From Tubiluchus corallicola (Eukaryota > Priapulida > Priapulimorpha > Priapulimorphida > Tubiluchidae): a stretch of DNA of 64,000 nt. The notes under the pieces are model-generated. The model was not told the origin of the DNA. It saw only the letters and a program-made list of their open reading frames with translations, and did not search any database. The position numbers were made by a program, and so were the translations under genes. The first letter of the stretch is position 1, and each line of letters starts with the position of its first letter. The DNA is taken from NCBI GenBank assembly GCA_030141605.1, contig JAQGDQ010000302.1:122001-186000 (forward strand). Direction: 5' to 3'. This document shows, in pieces, positions 1 through 50,070 of this stretch.

Positions 1-446
1 TATTGCAATGTAAAATTATGCAATGAGAACTGTGAAGGGGATAATAATAAATGAAAAAATATTTTTATAGGATAAAAGGGATAAGGATAAAAAATATTAC
101 TTTTATTGATAATGAATTGTTACTTATTTATAAACACCGCATTCATTGTGGGCTGTCAACTTAATTTATGCTAGCTCTTTTTATATCATGCAATTCCAGT
201 TCTAGTTGTTACTGGGTGATGACCTTGGGAGATGATCTTTGCAATACTAGAATAAAGACACATTGTATTTTAAACTTGGTAAATATTTTCACCATTATTT
301 TAGATTGCCAGGTGGCTTGAATGGGACAATCAATGGTGAATGAAAAGAAAGTTTTGAGAGGGAAAGAGAATGGCATCATTTTCTGTTTTACATCCAAGTT
401 TACAGTACTAGCTTTGCAGCCACATTATTCTTGTTTTTAATTTCAG
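1..446 (+). other. TRPM intron (partial)
   Basis: AT-rich non-coding sequence ending in the acceptor TTTTTAATTTCAG at 434-446. I see no coding frame with splice sites in it. Upstream TRPM exons (ankyrin-like homology region, six membrane segments, pore, TRP helix) must lie left of the window. Confidence 0.7.
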
Positions 447-637
447 GGTAGAAAGCATGAGTTCACGGGTATTTGACATAAATAACAGGGATAGTTCCAT
501 CAAACTGGCATTGCAGACAATTGATTTCCGACTTGGCAAACTGGAGGAAACTAGCCAACAAACCGCAGCAGCTCTGTCGAGCATCAGTCAGATCATGAAC
601 AAAGTTTGGGCTGGAGGAGTCTATGAACCTTTGCCAG
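447..637 (+). CDS. TRPM: TRPM coiled-coil exon
   Basis: Acceptor TTTCAG at 441-446, donor CCAG|GTATTA at 638. Enters after two codon bases and ends one base into a codon. The 63 residues carry heptad hydrophobics (V, M, V, I, L, I, L, L), which is the tetramer-forming TRPM coiled coil, then NKVWAGGVYEPLP, which begins the tail. Confidence 0.88.
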
Positions 638-1289
638 GTATTATGATGTTTGTCGTGTTTGATTATTTCACTCAATACATTTGATCTGGGTGTCATGCTT
701 TGCTTGTTTACTGAGCTCTAGAATGATAAATGCAGTTGCGAGGCACTGATGTAGCAAACCATCTACTTAACCCACCTATTGTTGGCAGTCACAACACTAC
801 TCTAAATGAAGCTAGAAGTGTTATTCTATGCTACTTACAGGTCCGTCCTAACGCTTGGGTATGCAGGGCAATTGGCCAGGGGCCCACGAGCATAGGGACC
901 TATGCTAATCTACGTATGTGTTTTTCGAGGCTCATGTTATGTTGTTCAAAGATTAATCTCTGCTGTACTGCATGTTTAATGTTTAAATACTGATGCTGTT
1001 TGAAGTACTTATTGTTACATGTTTAGTTTTGTCAACCATTTACTTTACATTTTTACTTCTGTGAATGATTGTATAGGTAGGGGCACCAGTGCACTGTTTT
1101 CCCTGGGGGCCTATGATACTGTTAAGATAATCTGGCTACTTACTCCTTAATCGATCATATTAGTACTGATTGCAAGATGTTTTAAATTATCAATGATACA
1201 CTCTTTTAGTTGTAAACTGAAAGTCAGAAAATTCACTTCTGATTTTGTGAAATGTTTTTTTCATAAATCTCTGGTTTTAGATGTCTATG

Positions 1290-1355
<66 letters not shown>

Positions 1356-3971
1356 TATATTTTCAGAAGAAGAAGAAGAAGAAGAAGTTACAAAAGAGGG
1401 TACTTCTAGCAGCGTTGATTTGTCGGCTGAGGCAGCACCACCGATCCTGCGAGGTGCGTGGTCATCAGGACCCGATCTTGTTTCTCCTCCTCAGAGATTT
1501 CGTCGAAAGTCTGCACCAGGTGTCTCTCATACTGACACAACTGATGGTAATTTCAACTTCTTGATGATGTTAAATCTTCCTAAATTCTTAATACTCTTAA
1601 TTAATTAGCAACACAAGGAATTGAACATTCTCTTATATTGTTGACCGTACACGCTTGACCTCAGGTTTTTACATCCTTGAGCTAAGTGTATGGTTTTCTC
1701 TACCCTACATCTTCTTTTTGGTAGCAACCTTCCTGCTCGCAGACTTTGATTGTTGTGGTATCCGTCTTCCCAACCTTAAAACTGAATCATTTTGGTACCT
1801 GCAATGAAACCTTGATTATTTTGTTATTTTGATACCAGTCTTCGCTTACAGACCTTGGTCATTTTGTTACACATCTTTCTTCCTTCAGACCTTAATCATT
1901 TTAGTACCAGTCTTCTCTATCCACAGTCTTTGATTATTTAGGCACCAATTTTTCCTAGTACAGGCCTTGGTGGTTTTCATACCAGTATTCTCTCTCCACA
2001 GACCTTGATCGTTTTTGCTACCAATCTTCTCTACTCACTGACCTTGATCAATTAGGAACCAGTTTTCCTAAGTACAGACCTTAATCATTTTAGTACCAGT
2101 CTTCTCTATCCACAGACCTTGATTATTTAGGCACCAATTTTTCCTAGTACAGGCCTTGATGGTTTTCGTACCAGTATTCTCTATCCACAGACCTTGATGG
2201 TTTTGGTACCAATGTTCTCTACTCACTGACCTTGATCAATTAGGAACCAGTTTTCCTAGTACAGACATTGATCATTTTGGTACACATTTTCTCCCCTGTT
2301 TCATTGATCCATTTTAGCGACCTGCAGACTAGACTAGTCATTTTAGTGCAGTCTTCCCTCTCACAGACTAATCCTAAGTTAAAAAGCCTTTTTCTAAAAA
2401 TGAGTTATTTTTAATCAGCTGCAGGTGGGTTGCCAGAGGCTCCTCCTCCGCAAGTTGAATCTCCATATACACGGACCAAATCGTTTGTGCGAAAACAATC
2501 TGCATTGCAAGCGAGACGTCTGCAGCGACAGCAGTCTGTTAGTGCAACATCCACTTCAGAAAATGCTCCGGTAAGTTCAATGCTGCAGTGCAGTGGGGGT
2601 GGGTGGGTGTGGGGTATTCTGCCTTCTAAGTTCAGCACTTAATATTGTTTACTCTTGATAGTTTATACAAAGTCTTCTAAATGGTAGAGAATCTAGTGAA
2701 CAAATGTATACGACAAAGAAATGTGTAATGTGTATTTCTGGTTTCGACAAATCTGCATATTAGACATCCTTAAATAATTCAACATTTCTTAGATTATGTA
2801 TGAAAGACAACCCATTTTAATAGCGAATAACGAAACAAAATCTCGGGATCTGTGGAGTTAGACAATAAAGTTTGTAGTTAGACAATAAAGACATGGCAGG
2901 GTGTACGTAACATTCAGTATGGTAACGTTAGCGAGTAGCTTTGCATTTTTATACCTCTTGAAAATGCATTATCTGTGGCTACTGTAAAATTGCAGTTGGT
3001 TATACTTGTTGGGTTATGGCATGTGAGTCGCCTAGGTAAATGAAAAAGTGTGCTCTAGCTTGTGTGACCAGCTTTAAACAGTAAAACATTCATCGTATGT
3101 ATTGTAGCAATGCATAATTTTATCATTTATGTGGCTAGTCATTTTAATTACCTATGTATGCGATTTGATCTTACAGGACTTGAGCATTAACATTCCCACT
3201 ACTCCACAGACCGTTTCTCAAGAGGACACGCGTGATCGGACAACGTCTTTCAGCATCACTAATCTCTTGCAGCCTGAGTATACGAGCATCACGGACAATA
3301 TTGACACTACTTGCTTACTTGCCGTGGCCGGGAGTTCAGAAACTCCCCCGGATAGTCCTAAAAATCAGGACAACTCTGAGGGAGTTGTGACACTTGAACC
3401 CAGCAAAGATGAAGTGTTGCGCGATGCAGAGGAGAGAGATTATAAAATCTTGGAGGGGTTAATTGCCCGGCGACTTCGGAGAGATTCTGAGAATCTCTCC
3501 ATAAGCTTAGACGACATTCACAGTGTTGCAGCAGTGAGTGACATTACTGAGGAGGACGAGACATTGGATGAACATGCTGAAAAGGTCACATTTTTTTCTA
3601 CTAGTCCAGAACAAGCAAAGCTGGTATTAGAAACAGATTCAGAACAGCCTGGGTCTCAACGGACTAGGTTACTGGACACTTTAGAAAAGCAGACAGCACT
3701 TTCAAGAGAAGAAGAGTTAGAGCTTGTAGAAGATCATGAAACAAGTCATCCTGGGATGCAAGCTCAGAGAACTCAGACTGAACAGAGTAATAGAATTTAC
3801 AGTGAGACTTTGCATGATGATGATTCATGCCTGGTGGGTCCATCACAGAGTGCACCTAGTATCCCAACATGCATCGGTGCAGCGGACAGTCGGAGAGCAA
3901 CAGAACCTTGTGTTACATTCCGCTCTTGCTCATTGCATAATGCTAGGTTTAACAAAGAGACATCTTGTTGA
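447..3971 (+). CDS. TRPM: TRPM-family cation channel, C-terminal part (4 exons)
   Basis: Joined exons 447-637, 1367-1546, 2419-2570 and 3177-3971 keep one frame and encode about 438 residues ending in TGA (3969-3971). The first exon matches the C-terminal assembly coiled coil of TRPM1/3/6/7-type channels: RVES-MSSRV start, then ALQTIDFRLGKLEE, close to the remembered TRPM3 pattern of a valine/leucine heptad. After the coiled coil comes a poly-Glu run, a basic Ser/Pro-rich stretch (RFRRKSAP, KSFVRKQSALQARRLQRQQS) and a long acidic tail with an EYTSITDNIDT motif of the kind seen in the TRPM1/3 tail. No alpha-kinase domain follows, so this is not of the TRPM6/7 chanzyme layout. TRPM channels are plasma-membrane Ca2+/Mg2+-permeable tetramers. 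The 5' part lies off the left edge. Assignment to TRPM is firm; the subfamily is inferred. Confidence 0.88.
1291..1355. repeat. (ATA)n microsatellite abutting a TRPM splice acceptor
   Basis: About 21 uninterrupted ATA/TAA units ending only 11 bases before exon 1367. It lies where the branch point and polypyrimidine tract of this intron should be. Confidence 0.97.
1367..1546 (+). CDS. TRPM: TRPM tail exon with poly-Glu start
   Basis: Acceptor TATATTTTCAG, donor GATG|GTAATT. The exon opens with a (GAA)n run giving seven consecutive Glu. It then encodes a Ser/Pro-rich segment with a basic RFRRKS site that looks like a kinase substrate. It enters after one codon base and leaves one base into a codon, consistent with both neighbouring exons. 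The glutamate tract is unlikely to be conserved, because it is a microsatellite. Confidence 0.82.
1700..2330. repeat. 189-bp higher-order degenerate tandem repeat in TRPM intron
   Basis: Degenerate units of about 47 bp (pattern CAGACCTTGATCATTTTGG then TACCAGTCTTCTCTATCCA) recur across the intron. Groups of four form a 189-bp higher-order period: CCAGTCTTCT at 1907 recurs at 2096, and GTACAGGCC at 1958 recurs at 2147. Confidence 0.85.
2419..2570 (+). CDS. TRPM: TRPM tail exon with tandem acceptor
   Basis: Two in-frame acceptors lie six bases apart: TTAATCAG (exon from 2419) and CTGCAG (exon from 2425). Donor GCTCCG|GTAAGT is strong. Encodes APPPQVESPYTRTKSF and a basic/Gln-rich stretch (QARRLQRQQS). 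It is in frame with neighbours by either acceptor; the first has the better pyrimidine tract. Confidence 0.82.
2571..3176 (+). other. TRPM intron
   Basis: AT-rich with no coding signal. A short direct repeat GTTAGACAATAAAG occurs twice near 2857-2890. Ends in the acceptor GATCTTACAG. Confidence 0.7.
3177..3971 (+). CDS. TRPM: TRPM terminal coding exon
   Basis: Acceptor TTGATCTTACAG, frame continuous with the upstream exon, stop TGA 3969-3971. Encodes 264 acidic, Ser/Thr/Glu-rich residues with no recognisable folded domain. Near the start is SFSITNLLQPEYTSITDNID, which resembles the conserved TRPM1/3 tail motif. A mid-exon LRRDSENLSISLDDI could be an amphipathic segment. The tail is probably disordered and regulatory. 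Confidence 0.85.
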   Translation, partial: DLSINIPTTPQTVSQEDTRDRTTSFSITNLLQPEYTSITDNIDTTCLLAVAGSSETPPDSPKNQDNSEGVVTLEPSKDEVLRDAEERDYKILEGLIARRLRRDSENLSISLDDIHSVAAVSDITEEDETLDEHAEKVTFFSTSPEQAKLVLETDSEQPGSQRTRLLDTLEKQTALSREEELELVEDHETSHPGMQAQRTQTEQSNRIYSETLHDDDSCLVGPSQSAPSIPTCIGAADSRRATEPCVTFRSCSLHNARFNKETSC

Positions 3972-5560
3972 CAAATTAAGCAGCATTGCTGCTGGCGAGC
4001 AGTAGGATGGGTGATGGTAATCGACAGGTGCTTTTAAGCATAACGAATGCTGCTATCAAGGAAGACTATACAGCCTGTTTGGAAATTTCAGTACAGATTT
4101 TTGTGGAGAGTTGTATTTCAGTTTTGCGATCTGTACAATATGGATTGCTAGTGCTTAATGCTTGAACTAGACTTTAGGCCAGCACACATACAATCATTGC
4201 CTAACAAATGCACTTAAGCATTAATAATTCTTGTCAGTTCTGATTGCCAAAGATAAATTTGTCGTGGAGTGTTTTCGTAATGTTATTGTAGTTGTAGTGC
4301 TTCATTATGGAATTGTTGCAAGGGATTTGAAACTGCTCATTATTCGTGCTTAAACTTGGCCATTGCATGTGTTTCATCATCTATGATGTTAATACCAAAC
4401 TAGTCAGTTGATACGTATAAGGTGACCAAATGGACTCTTGCAGTAGCTAGCACTTCAGATGTCCGAAAAATTCTTCTGTTTAATACTTGTCTTACAATAG
4501 GAGCCTTACAAAAAGCTAAACTGGCTTATTTATCCTTCTATGTAATATTTTGAAAAATGAACCATATTTTGGTGCATCGTTTGACATCGTTTAAAATGGT
4601 ATCACCTGTCAAAAGAATTTGCTCATACAAAGCTAACTGTTCAACTGTTGTGTGATTCATATAACTCATCATTTTGGTGTCTTTGTGATCATCACATGGA
4701 CTTGTATTTTTTTAAGATAAAAATAGGTGTAATTATAAGAAGTGGTATGTACAACATTTTCTGTGATCATGTAAACAATCATTATCCATGTGTTGTAAAA
4801 AAGGACATTGTGTAAACAGTGCATTGATGATTGCGTCAGCATTGATCATACAAACCGTCTGATTTGAGCTATTCCTAAACGAGCTGAAGTGAATGATTGT
4901 TCCTGATAGTGAGCTATGTTCCTGTCCTGTCACAACTATGTGCATTGAGTTAATAGATTTTGTTGCTGAATTGTGGCTTGCACTGATCAAATTGCATCTG
5001 TCTTTCATACAGACACACTTTTGCTCGTTAATTTCTTTTTCGGATCAACCAGAAATGGCATTCATACCAAAACAATAGAAAATTTGCAGCGCCAAACCGG
5101 AATCATTATCCAATGAATTCTTTCTGGTCCGAACTGATTATACAATAATTAATTTATATGCATAAATTTGTTTTAATCCATTAAGGAATTCTACGTTCTT
5201 GATGTCAGATGATTACGATTAGCATATTGGTAGAACCTTCTAATAATCTCAAGCTCTTCTGACTAGTACAACTGTGCCCGAGTTTGTCCTATATGTCATA
5301 GCATTTTTGAGCCATTACTGTAACTGCTGACCACTTCCTGTGTGTATGCATACTTGTTGTAGCAACTGCTTTTTATATTTTCTCATGCCTAGAACTGGTG
5401 CTTAGATAGTTTTTATTATGCATCACAGACTTAGTTTTTAAGCTTATTGTGATAAATGGCAGTGTTCTGATTGCAAAAAACGTAATTGAATCAAAACTGT
5501 TTTAACACGGCATCTAACGGGCCGAGTTACTTTTGTTGTGTAAAATAAAATTTATTGACC
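3972..5560 (+). other. TRPM 3'UTR
   Basis: Non-coding after the TRPM stop. The first canonical AATAAA I find on this strand is at 5544-5549, which would give a 3'UTR of about 1.6 kb. No other gene is evident here. Confidence 0.5.
5544..5549 (+). promoter_or_regulatory. Candidate TRPM polyadenylation signal
   Basis: AATAAA downstream of the TRPM stop with no earlier canonical copy noticed. Position fits; cleavage is unproven. Confidence 0.45.
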
Positions 5561-6753
5561 AAGATTAGTAGTTTTTCTTTTCAATTTATTTACTTAAAAT
5601 TGATAGTTGGCTGTCTTAGATTACAAGCAACCGACTCTGTAGTCTGTAATTGGCAGTTGCATTCAGAAGTCTGACGTGCTCTCTGAAACGTGCAAACAGA
5701 AAAAAGAGAAACTGCCATATCCGAGTAACTTATATGAAAAATTTATTAAGTTTGAAAAGAATTTATTACATAATACAAATCTAGACACATCATGAGATAC
5801 CGTAAGTGAAACTTGTGGGGAAATAACTAGGACTACATGACTATGACTAGAAGTGACTAGGTGTGACACATGTATACAGTAACAAACTAGTGCATTTTAC
5901 TAGTAAGCACCATCTAACTGCAGTAGTGCATGTATAGTACTTACGGGTACTATGGTTTGGGCATTTAGTTCACTAGCATTAAACTTTTGTTGAGTTATTT
6001 GCACACAGGAATTCAAAATTTACATGTTGCACACGCATAGTCACTGTACAGGAATTTCAAAGAATGTAAAAACAAGTCACTGGAATATAAAAAAAAGAAT
6101 GTCGTCAATTGTCAACAGGAATGTGAATTGGAAAGTTTTTTGCACATTAATCCCTTCAGCACTTAATAAAAAGTTAGCAAACAAAAACATGAAAAAATCA
6201 AGTTCCATAATAAATAATTCAAAGGGGCAACTAATCGCCCGCTATATACACACGTACTGAATAGCCATAAACATATTAAACAGACCATCTTCAATAGAAA
6301 AAATTTAATATATGTGTATACACATATATATATATATATATATATATCATTATTTTAATGCATAATAAATATATTAATAATAACTTATTGAGAATGCTCC
6401 ATAACTCTATTTAACTAATCACCTTCAAACATATCAAAAAAGTGAATGACACCTTCAATGATGTAGATTTTTGTTAGTAAAGCACAGCAAATCAACAAAC
6501 AACAACAAACAAACAAACAAACGCTTCATGCGAATACGCGTACATAAATTATCACACGGGTAAATCGCTGATACGTTTTGCTGCAACATCACAATAGTCA
6601 ACTCTTTACTTGCAATTGATAAGGTATGCATAATTACAATGTGCTAAGATTTTTCACAAACATAATTATTGCTTTCTGTGCGGCACCAGATTAGTTTGAT
6701 TAACAGCCAGACGGATCGGAATATAATATTGTTAACAAGAGGTTTCTCCATTC
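5561..6753. other. TRPM-UNC13 intergenic (tail-to-tail)
   Basis: AT-rich spacer between two convergent genes. Holds an (AT)n run near 6325-6348 and an ACAAA-type simple run near 6495-6522. The short open frames here have no family resemblance. Confidence 0.5.
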
Positions 6754-6759
6754 TTTATT
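6754..6759 (-). promoter_or_regulatory. Candidate UNC13 polyadenylation signal
   Basis: TTTATT on plus, that is AATAAA on the UNC13 strand. It appears to be the first canonical signal about 1.5 kb after the UNC13 stop. Confidence 0.4.
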
Positions 6760-8235
6760 GGGTTATGACTGCTCAAACATTTGACGCTCCATAACAAAGC
6801 ACATTCTCCAAGGAAAAGCACAATTTTCCTTGAAATTTTTGAAATAAACTGAAACTTTTAAATTGAATTCCAAAAACAAGAACAAGAAAAAACAAACATT
6901 CTCATATATGTTTATGCTGCTATTACGTTTTCTTTTGCAGCCGTTGAACAACAAAGCAGACAGTGCCATCTATTTTCGAAAAAAGTTTTAACTTGAATGT
7001 GAAAAATGCTCATGACAATGATTTGCAAGCAAATAAAGAGGTTTTAGAAACCTGTTTTCTGTACAAAGAGATTCCTGCAGTCCATGTAACTTTATAGACC
7101 TCTTTAAAAACAAAACAAACCCGTAATCACGAAAGATAACAATCTAGTTGTACATTAGTACCAGTTACTTAGTCAAAAATGCCATATCCATATTCAAGAC
7201 CTAAAATGGTGGATTGCTCAGTAAATTTCTGTACTACGTATGGTCAGAAGTAAGGACACGAGGACGTCTTAGTATTAAAAAAATAAAGTACACACACATT
7301 CATGCACATTTGAATGAAAAATACTTAAGACTCTCAAGTCTGTTAGATGAAAATACACCATCTAATAGTACAAGATGTGGCACTAAATGCTAGATATTCC
7401 TTCTCTGTGTTGTAGTGTAGAAAGTGGTTGTATAGTAAACTCTATCTAAACTAGAGCAAACTACTAACAATGCCTACTTACGGTAACGTGTTTAAGCACA
7501 ACTACTATAAGTTAACGAAGGCCCCATGAGGATAATCTACAATAGGATAATAATCCCTATTATTGTATTGCACTCTCATCGTGATTATTACCAAATGTAC
7601 ATATTGCTTCAGATAACAATGTTGCTAATATACAGGCCTACTTCGTTTGTTCTATACTTAGCCTTTGGTTCGTACGGGATAATAAAGAATTAGCGAGACT
7701 AGAAAGCCCTGTTCATCACAAGGTCACCAATACTAAAACGATTTTAAGTTGCATCTTTCTTTCATCATACACAGTAAATACATTAAGAAAAATTACTAAT
7801 GTAATAGTAATAATATCAAATTACAGACAATGTAAAGGTTAAAATTGAAATTGGAATTGCAGTTTTGTTCGATCATATTTGCAAAAAATGCAAGAGACAT
7901 TAACACAAAAATCTCGAATCGTAGAAAGCAAAATGAGTCAACGTTACAACAGTGTAATAAAAAATGAACTTAGCATTTCAGAAAAAAAAGCTGTTCAACA
8001 TTTGTCAATTCATGAAAACAACAAGTAGCTCGATTTTGATACTAGAGGAAGTGTCGCTAATTTTAAATTATTTCAAGTTTTTACACTCTAAGGATGACAC
8101 CTATAAAGCTACAATAAGAGATTCTAGAAGTGTTAATACCAATTCTAGCATATCGTTTATGCACTCAAGTGACTAATCTAACCAAAGGTGGCACCACGTG
8201 CTTCTACGACACGTAGCGTCACCTGACCGTTACTA
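6760..8235 (-). other. UNC13 3'UTR (inferred)
   Basis: Non-coding between the UNC13 stop codon and the candidate poly(A) signal. Only short chance frames are visible. Confidence 0.4.
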
Positions 8236-46214
<37,979 letters not shown>

Positions 46215-46251
46215 CTGCAAAAAAGAAAACACAAGCGGATAAATAACTACA

Positions 46252-46404
46252 ATGTCACCTGAAGACGAAGACAATAGGCTGGCTAGAGAGCCTAGAATAA
46301 ATTCTGTGAATAGTATGATTCCTCCACCCCGAGAAGGAGCTACCAGCTCTCGTAAGGTGACATGGCAGGAAAGCAGCAAAATTAATTTGTTAAACATGGC
46401 ATAA
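46252..46404 (+). CDS. Short protein-like ORF antisense to UNC13 intron (50 aa)
   Basis: ATG 46252 to TAA 46402-46404, preceded by an in-frame TAA. The composition is protein-like: MSPEDEDNRLAREPRINSVN, then MIPPPREGATSSRKVTWQES. An internal GTAAGG could act as a donor after ATSS, making this a first exon. KVTWQESSKIN faintly recalls the start of prefoldin subunit 4, but not enough to name it. It could be a gene fragment or chance. Confidence 0.3.
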   Translation: MSPEDEDNRLAREPRINSVNSMIPPPREGATSSRKVTWQESSKINLLNMA

Positions 46405-47130
46405 GCCTAGGAACATCCAGTACAAATGCAATTCATCGAGCTGAACCATCGAAGAATCATTAGACATCAGTGTCAATTCCAACTATTCTATTCCTACTAT
46501 TCTAATCACTTAATGGAAAGTTTTTTCCACCTTCTTTCCTTACCGTCCATTGGACTTAATAAATACCTAATTCTCTACAGTCAAAGAACCACTACAGTTA
46601 TGAACATAACTATCCACTTATATATTAAACGATTAACTAATTTAATAATTACATATATCATTATAATAATGTACACTGAGTTTTAGAAGTGCTTATATTA
46701 TCTCCAAGCAACAGACTCACTTGCACAAAGTGTAACAGGCAAGACACCTCAAGGGGAAATAAAAAAGAAATCCATTTTAAAATGCTTCAAAAATAAAAAA
46801 TGGACTTGAAAATGTAGAACATTTTATCTTCCATTAGCAGAAATCCCCAAGGGCCCCATGTTCAAGTTCTTCACTGCTTCCTTTTAACAGAAGCTAACAT
46901 CTTCTTCATGCTGAACAAACAAATGATCAGTATTCAGTAGAATCATAAGCCAGTAATAGTAATTCACTGTTGGTTTTATCAGATTTTCAAGAAAACTTCT
47001 TTGAAGTTAATTAAAATACATCAAAATTTAAAAGCTAATTCACAGTTATCATTCACACTTCGCAGACTGCAGCTTGGTTTAATGTTATAGCTGTGCATCT
47101 AGTTGAGTCAGATTAAGAGCGACGTTTCCT
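46405..47130. other. Region without recognised gene
   Basis: AT-rich. Short chance frames only. Confidence 0.5.
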
Positions 47131-47642
47131 ATACTAATCTGTTATACGAATGTGGTTATATTAATCTATTAATAATTCGAAATGAGCACCGGATGAGAAA
47201 AAAGCACCATAACAAGCTTAGTTTAACATTTATTCTGCATATTAGCTAGCACTTAACGATATCATTAATTATCTTAAGATTGTGAATTTCATTCATTCAT
47301 TTTTTCATTTATTATCATTTATTTCGACATTCATTACAATACATTATCAATACAAATACAGTCAGTATAATGTATTTCATTACAATATACTAATCTGTTA
47401 TACGAATGTGGTTATATTAATCTATTAATAATTCGAAATGAGCACCGGATGAGAAAAAAGCACCATAACAAGCTTAGTTTAACATTTATTCTGCATATTA
47501 GCTAGCACTTAACGATATCATTAATTATCTTAAGATTGTGAATTTCATTCATTCATTTTTTCATTTATTATCATTTATTTCGACATTCATTACAATACAT
47601 TATCAATACAAATACAGTCAGTATAATGTATTTCATTACAAT
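47131..47642. repeat. 256-bp tandem duplication, apparently perfect
   Basis: 47131-47386 and 47387-47642 are direct head-to-tail copies starting ATACTAATCTGTTATACGAA. I saw no mismatch in the blocks compared. Either a recent duplication or an assembly artefact. Confidence 0.95.
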
Positions 47643-50070
47643 AACACATATTAATGTCAAAATCTTCAAAGACTTCTGCCAGAAATAATCTGCCATTCAC
47701 AGTCATAATATATTTAACAAGCTCAGTTTACTTCACCATTTTTATACAAGAAATCAGATTAAAACTTCAGACAGATACGTGTAAAACACAGCAGGTATAA
47801 TCTAAGTAAACCATCAGTAGCTAAAAAAGCCTACTGCTATGTTGTTGGGAAGTTTATGGCAGTCCTTTGTCGACTCTAAACTGAATAAGAAGACGCTGAG
47901 TTCGCTGAATTTACAGAAGGCTTTTAACAACCTCTATCATGGATCAAGAATGACCTGAGGTCAAAGTGGTAAAAATGCAGATGCCCTTGTTATGTCACCA
48001 CCTCACAGCCTTGCTTGTACAATACAGTGTTTTAGTTTCTGTTCTATTATAAATATATAATAGGTAAATGGGATTACTTATTTAGTGTAGATGATTAAAA
48101 GTAAAATCAAGGCAGCTTTCTTCAGCTTGGATAACAGGTAACAGTAAGTACACAATTTTCTTACCAAAGAATAAATAAACCACCTTGCAAGATCTACATT
48201 AACTGATCACTTAACGTACTTTTCAGTACTCTTCAAAATGCTTTTTCTGAGCCCAGACCTTTTTAATCAGGTTCGGATAACATAACGAGTTGTCTTCAAC
48301 AGGATGTTATTTGAAAAAAAAACATTTTTATTGAAAAAATAAACAAGAAAACAATAAAATGATGTAGATTAACTTCAAATCTTTTGGTATTTGAGTGATT
48401 TAAAAAATGATTAGAATTTTCGGTGACATTTCTTATGATGAATTGAAAATTTAGTTTTTTTAAGTGCAAGGAGCGATTTAAAAATGTTATTTTATTTTTA
48501 ATGCAAGATCGTTTGCTTTTGCTGGCATTTGTTTATTAAACTATTATATCTAATTAAGCTTATTTCTAATGTTAGCAAACTTCACAAAATCAACTTTTTT
48601 GTCTAACACGCTGGCAAACCCTGTAAAACTGTCAACTGTTTGAATGCTTAGCTACGTGTATCTTACGGTTTTCTATTGCAACAATTTGACCTTCGAACCA
48701 TACTATAATGTAGCCCCATCTGTCACTTTAAATTAAACAAGTTTGGACACAATTCTGAATACAGATTACAAGTCGGCAAAGGTCGTTGAAAATGAAGGCA
48801 GTGCAAAAACTGAATCAAAACAATTTCTGTTTTACAACTGAAACATGATGAACCATAAAAACTGCTGACAATATCCTTATCTTACATTTTATGAGTTGTA
48901 GCTAGATTTTTCCATTGACCGCCCACTAACCATTAGTGAATATAGTGACTACTGCACATTAATTCTTTAGTTTTCAGCTGTGGCGCTGGAACACCAACCT
49001 ACACTCTTCATTAGTCACTATAAGTTGCCTATCAGTTACACTAAGGTTTGCCTAACTCCCTCTAATTTTTGAAATTGAGAATTTTTGGGAGAGCATTTAA
49101 TATTGAAATTATTGAGCTGTGAAGCGCTGAAGACTAAAGAGTACAGATAAAAAAATAACAATACATAAACTAAGCATTAAAGAAATCAAGAATGGGTTTC
49201 ACCGAGAGTCACATCGTTTATTTGAACACCATGTAGTTTTAGTATAGACTGACCATTTAGTCTAAATTTCTAGCAATGATTTTCTACTAGCAAAGCCAAC
49301 TAACATAAAAAATAGTGTCATAGGACCTTTATTAATTAAAACTGCTATAAAAACTTTGCTTAGTGAAATACGTATTCTGTCTAGATTGAAGATAATAGTG
49401 AAGCAAAAATCTTTGGGCTTGAAAAAACTAAAGGACAAAAATGTCAACTGCTGCAATGTACTGCTATATGATACATGATAATGCTGTTAATAAAAAATTC
49501 TATTCATAAAACTTCTAGAAACAGCTAATAGTGACAAGGCAGACAAGATCTTCCCACTAGTAAAGTTTCGTATTCTATCAGTAATCCCACCGCTGCCACC
49601 ACGCCATTAATTAAAGAATGTACCAGCTCTGTCTCAAACACCAAGACGACAAGAATAAATTTAACAACTTTATTGTAACTCGCAAAGCAACGAGGTTGTA
49701 ACTAGAAAGATGAGCGCAACCCGAAAAACAAAGAAGTTGAAAACAAAAGGGCAACATTGCAAAAGGGATAAAGTTGATAACACTAACAACACGCATGTAT
49801 ACTGGCGCTGTTCCATTACTTGGGATGCATCGACGAACTAGACTATCCCAAGAAGAGAACTGCACTGTGAATCAGAGCTGATCATAAAATAGATGAAACC
49901 TCTAAAATTTTAACGCAGTGACTGAGCTATACAGGAGACATATACCACTCAATAAATTTCGAAACAATAAATAAGTAACAGTTATTCCTCGATGAACATG
50001 CAGTGCTCTCCTAGCCACAGTCACAATTAAACCAAATCATCAAACTTCGTGAGGAAAGTTTAATGACAGC
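47643..50070. other. Region without recognised gene
   Basis: AT-rich non-coding. A minus-strand frame near 49800-49868 flanked by splice-like sites was considered as an UNC13 exon but not accepted. Confidence 0.5.

Noticed and set aside
730-993. 87-codon plus-strand ORF in TRPM intron
   Set aside because: The coding join 637 to 1367 is already in phase, and the peptide has no TRPM resemblance.
49800-49868. Possible extra 5' UNC13 exon (QFSSWDSLVRRCIPSNG, ends in phase 0)
   Set aside because: Donor GTATAC is poor, no family similarity that I can recall, and it lies among pseudogene debris. Left as a cDNA question.
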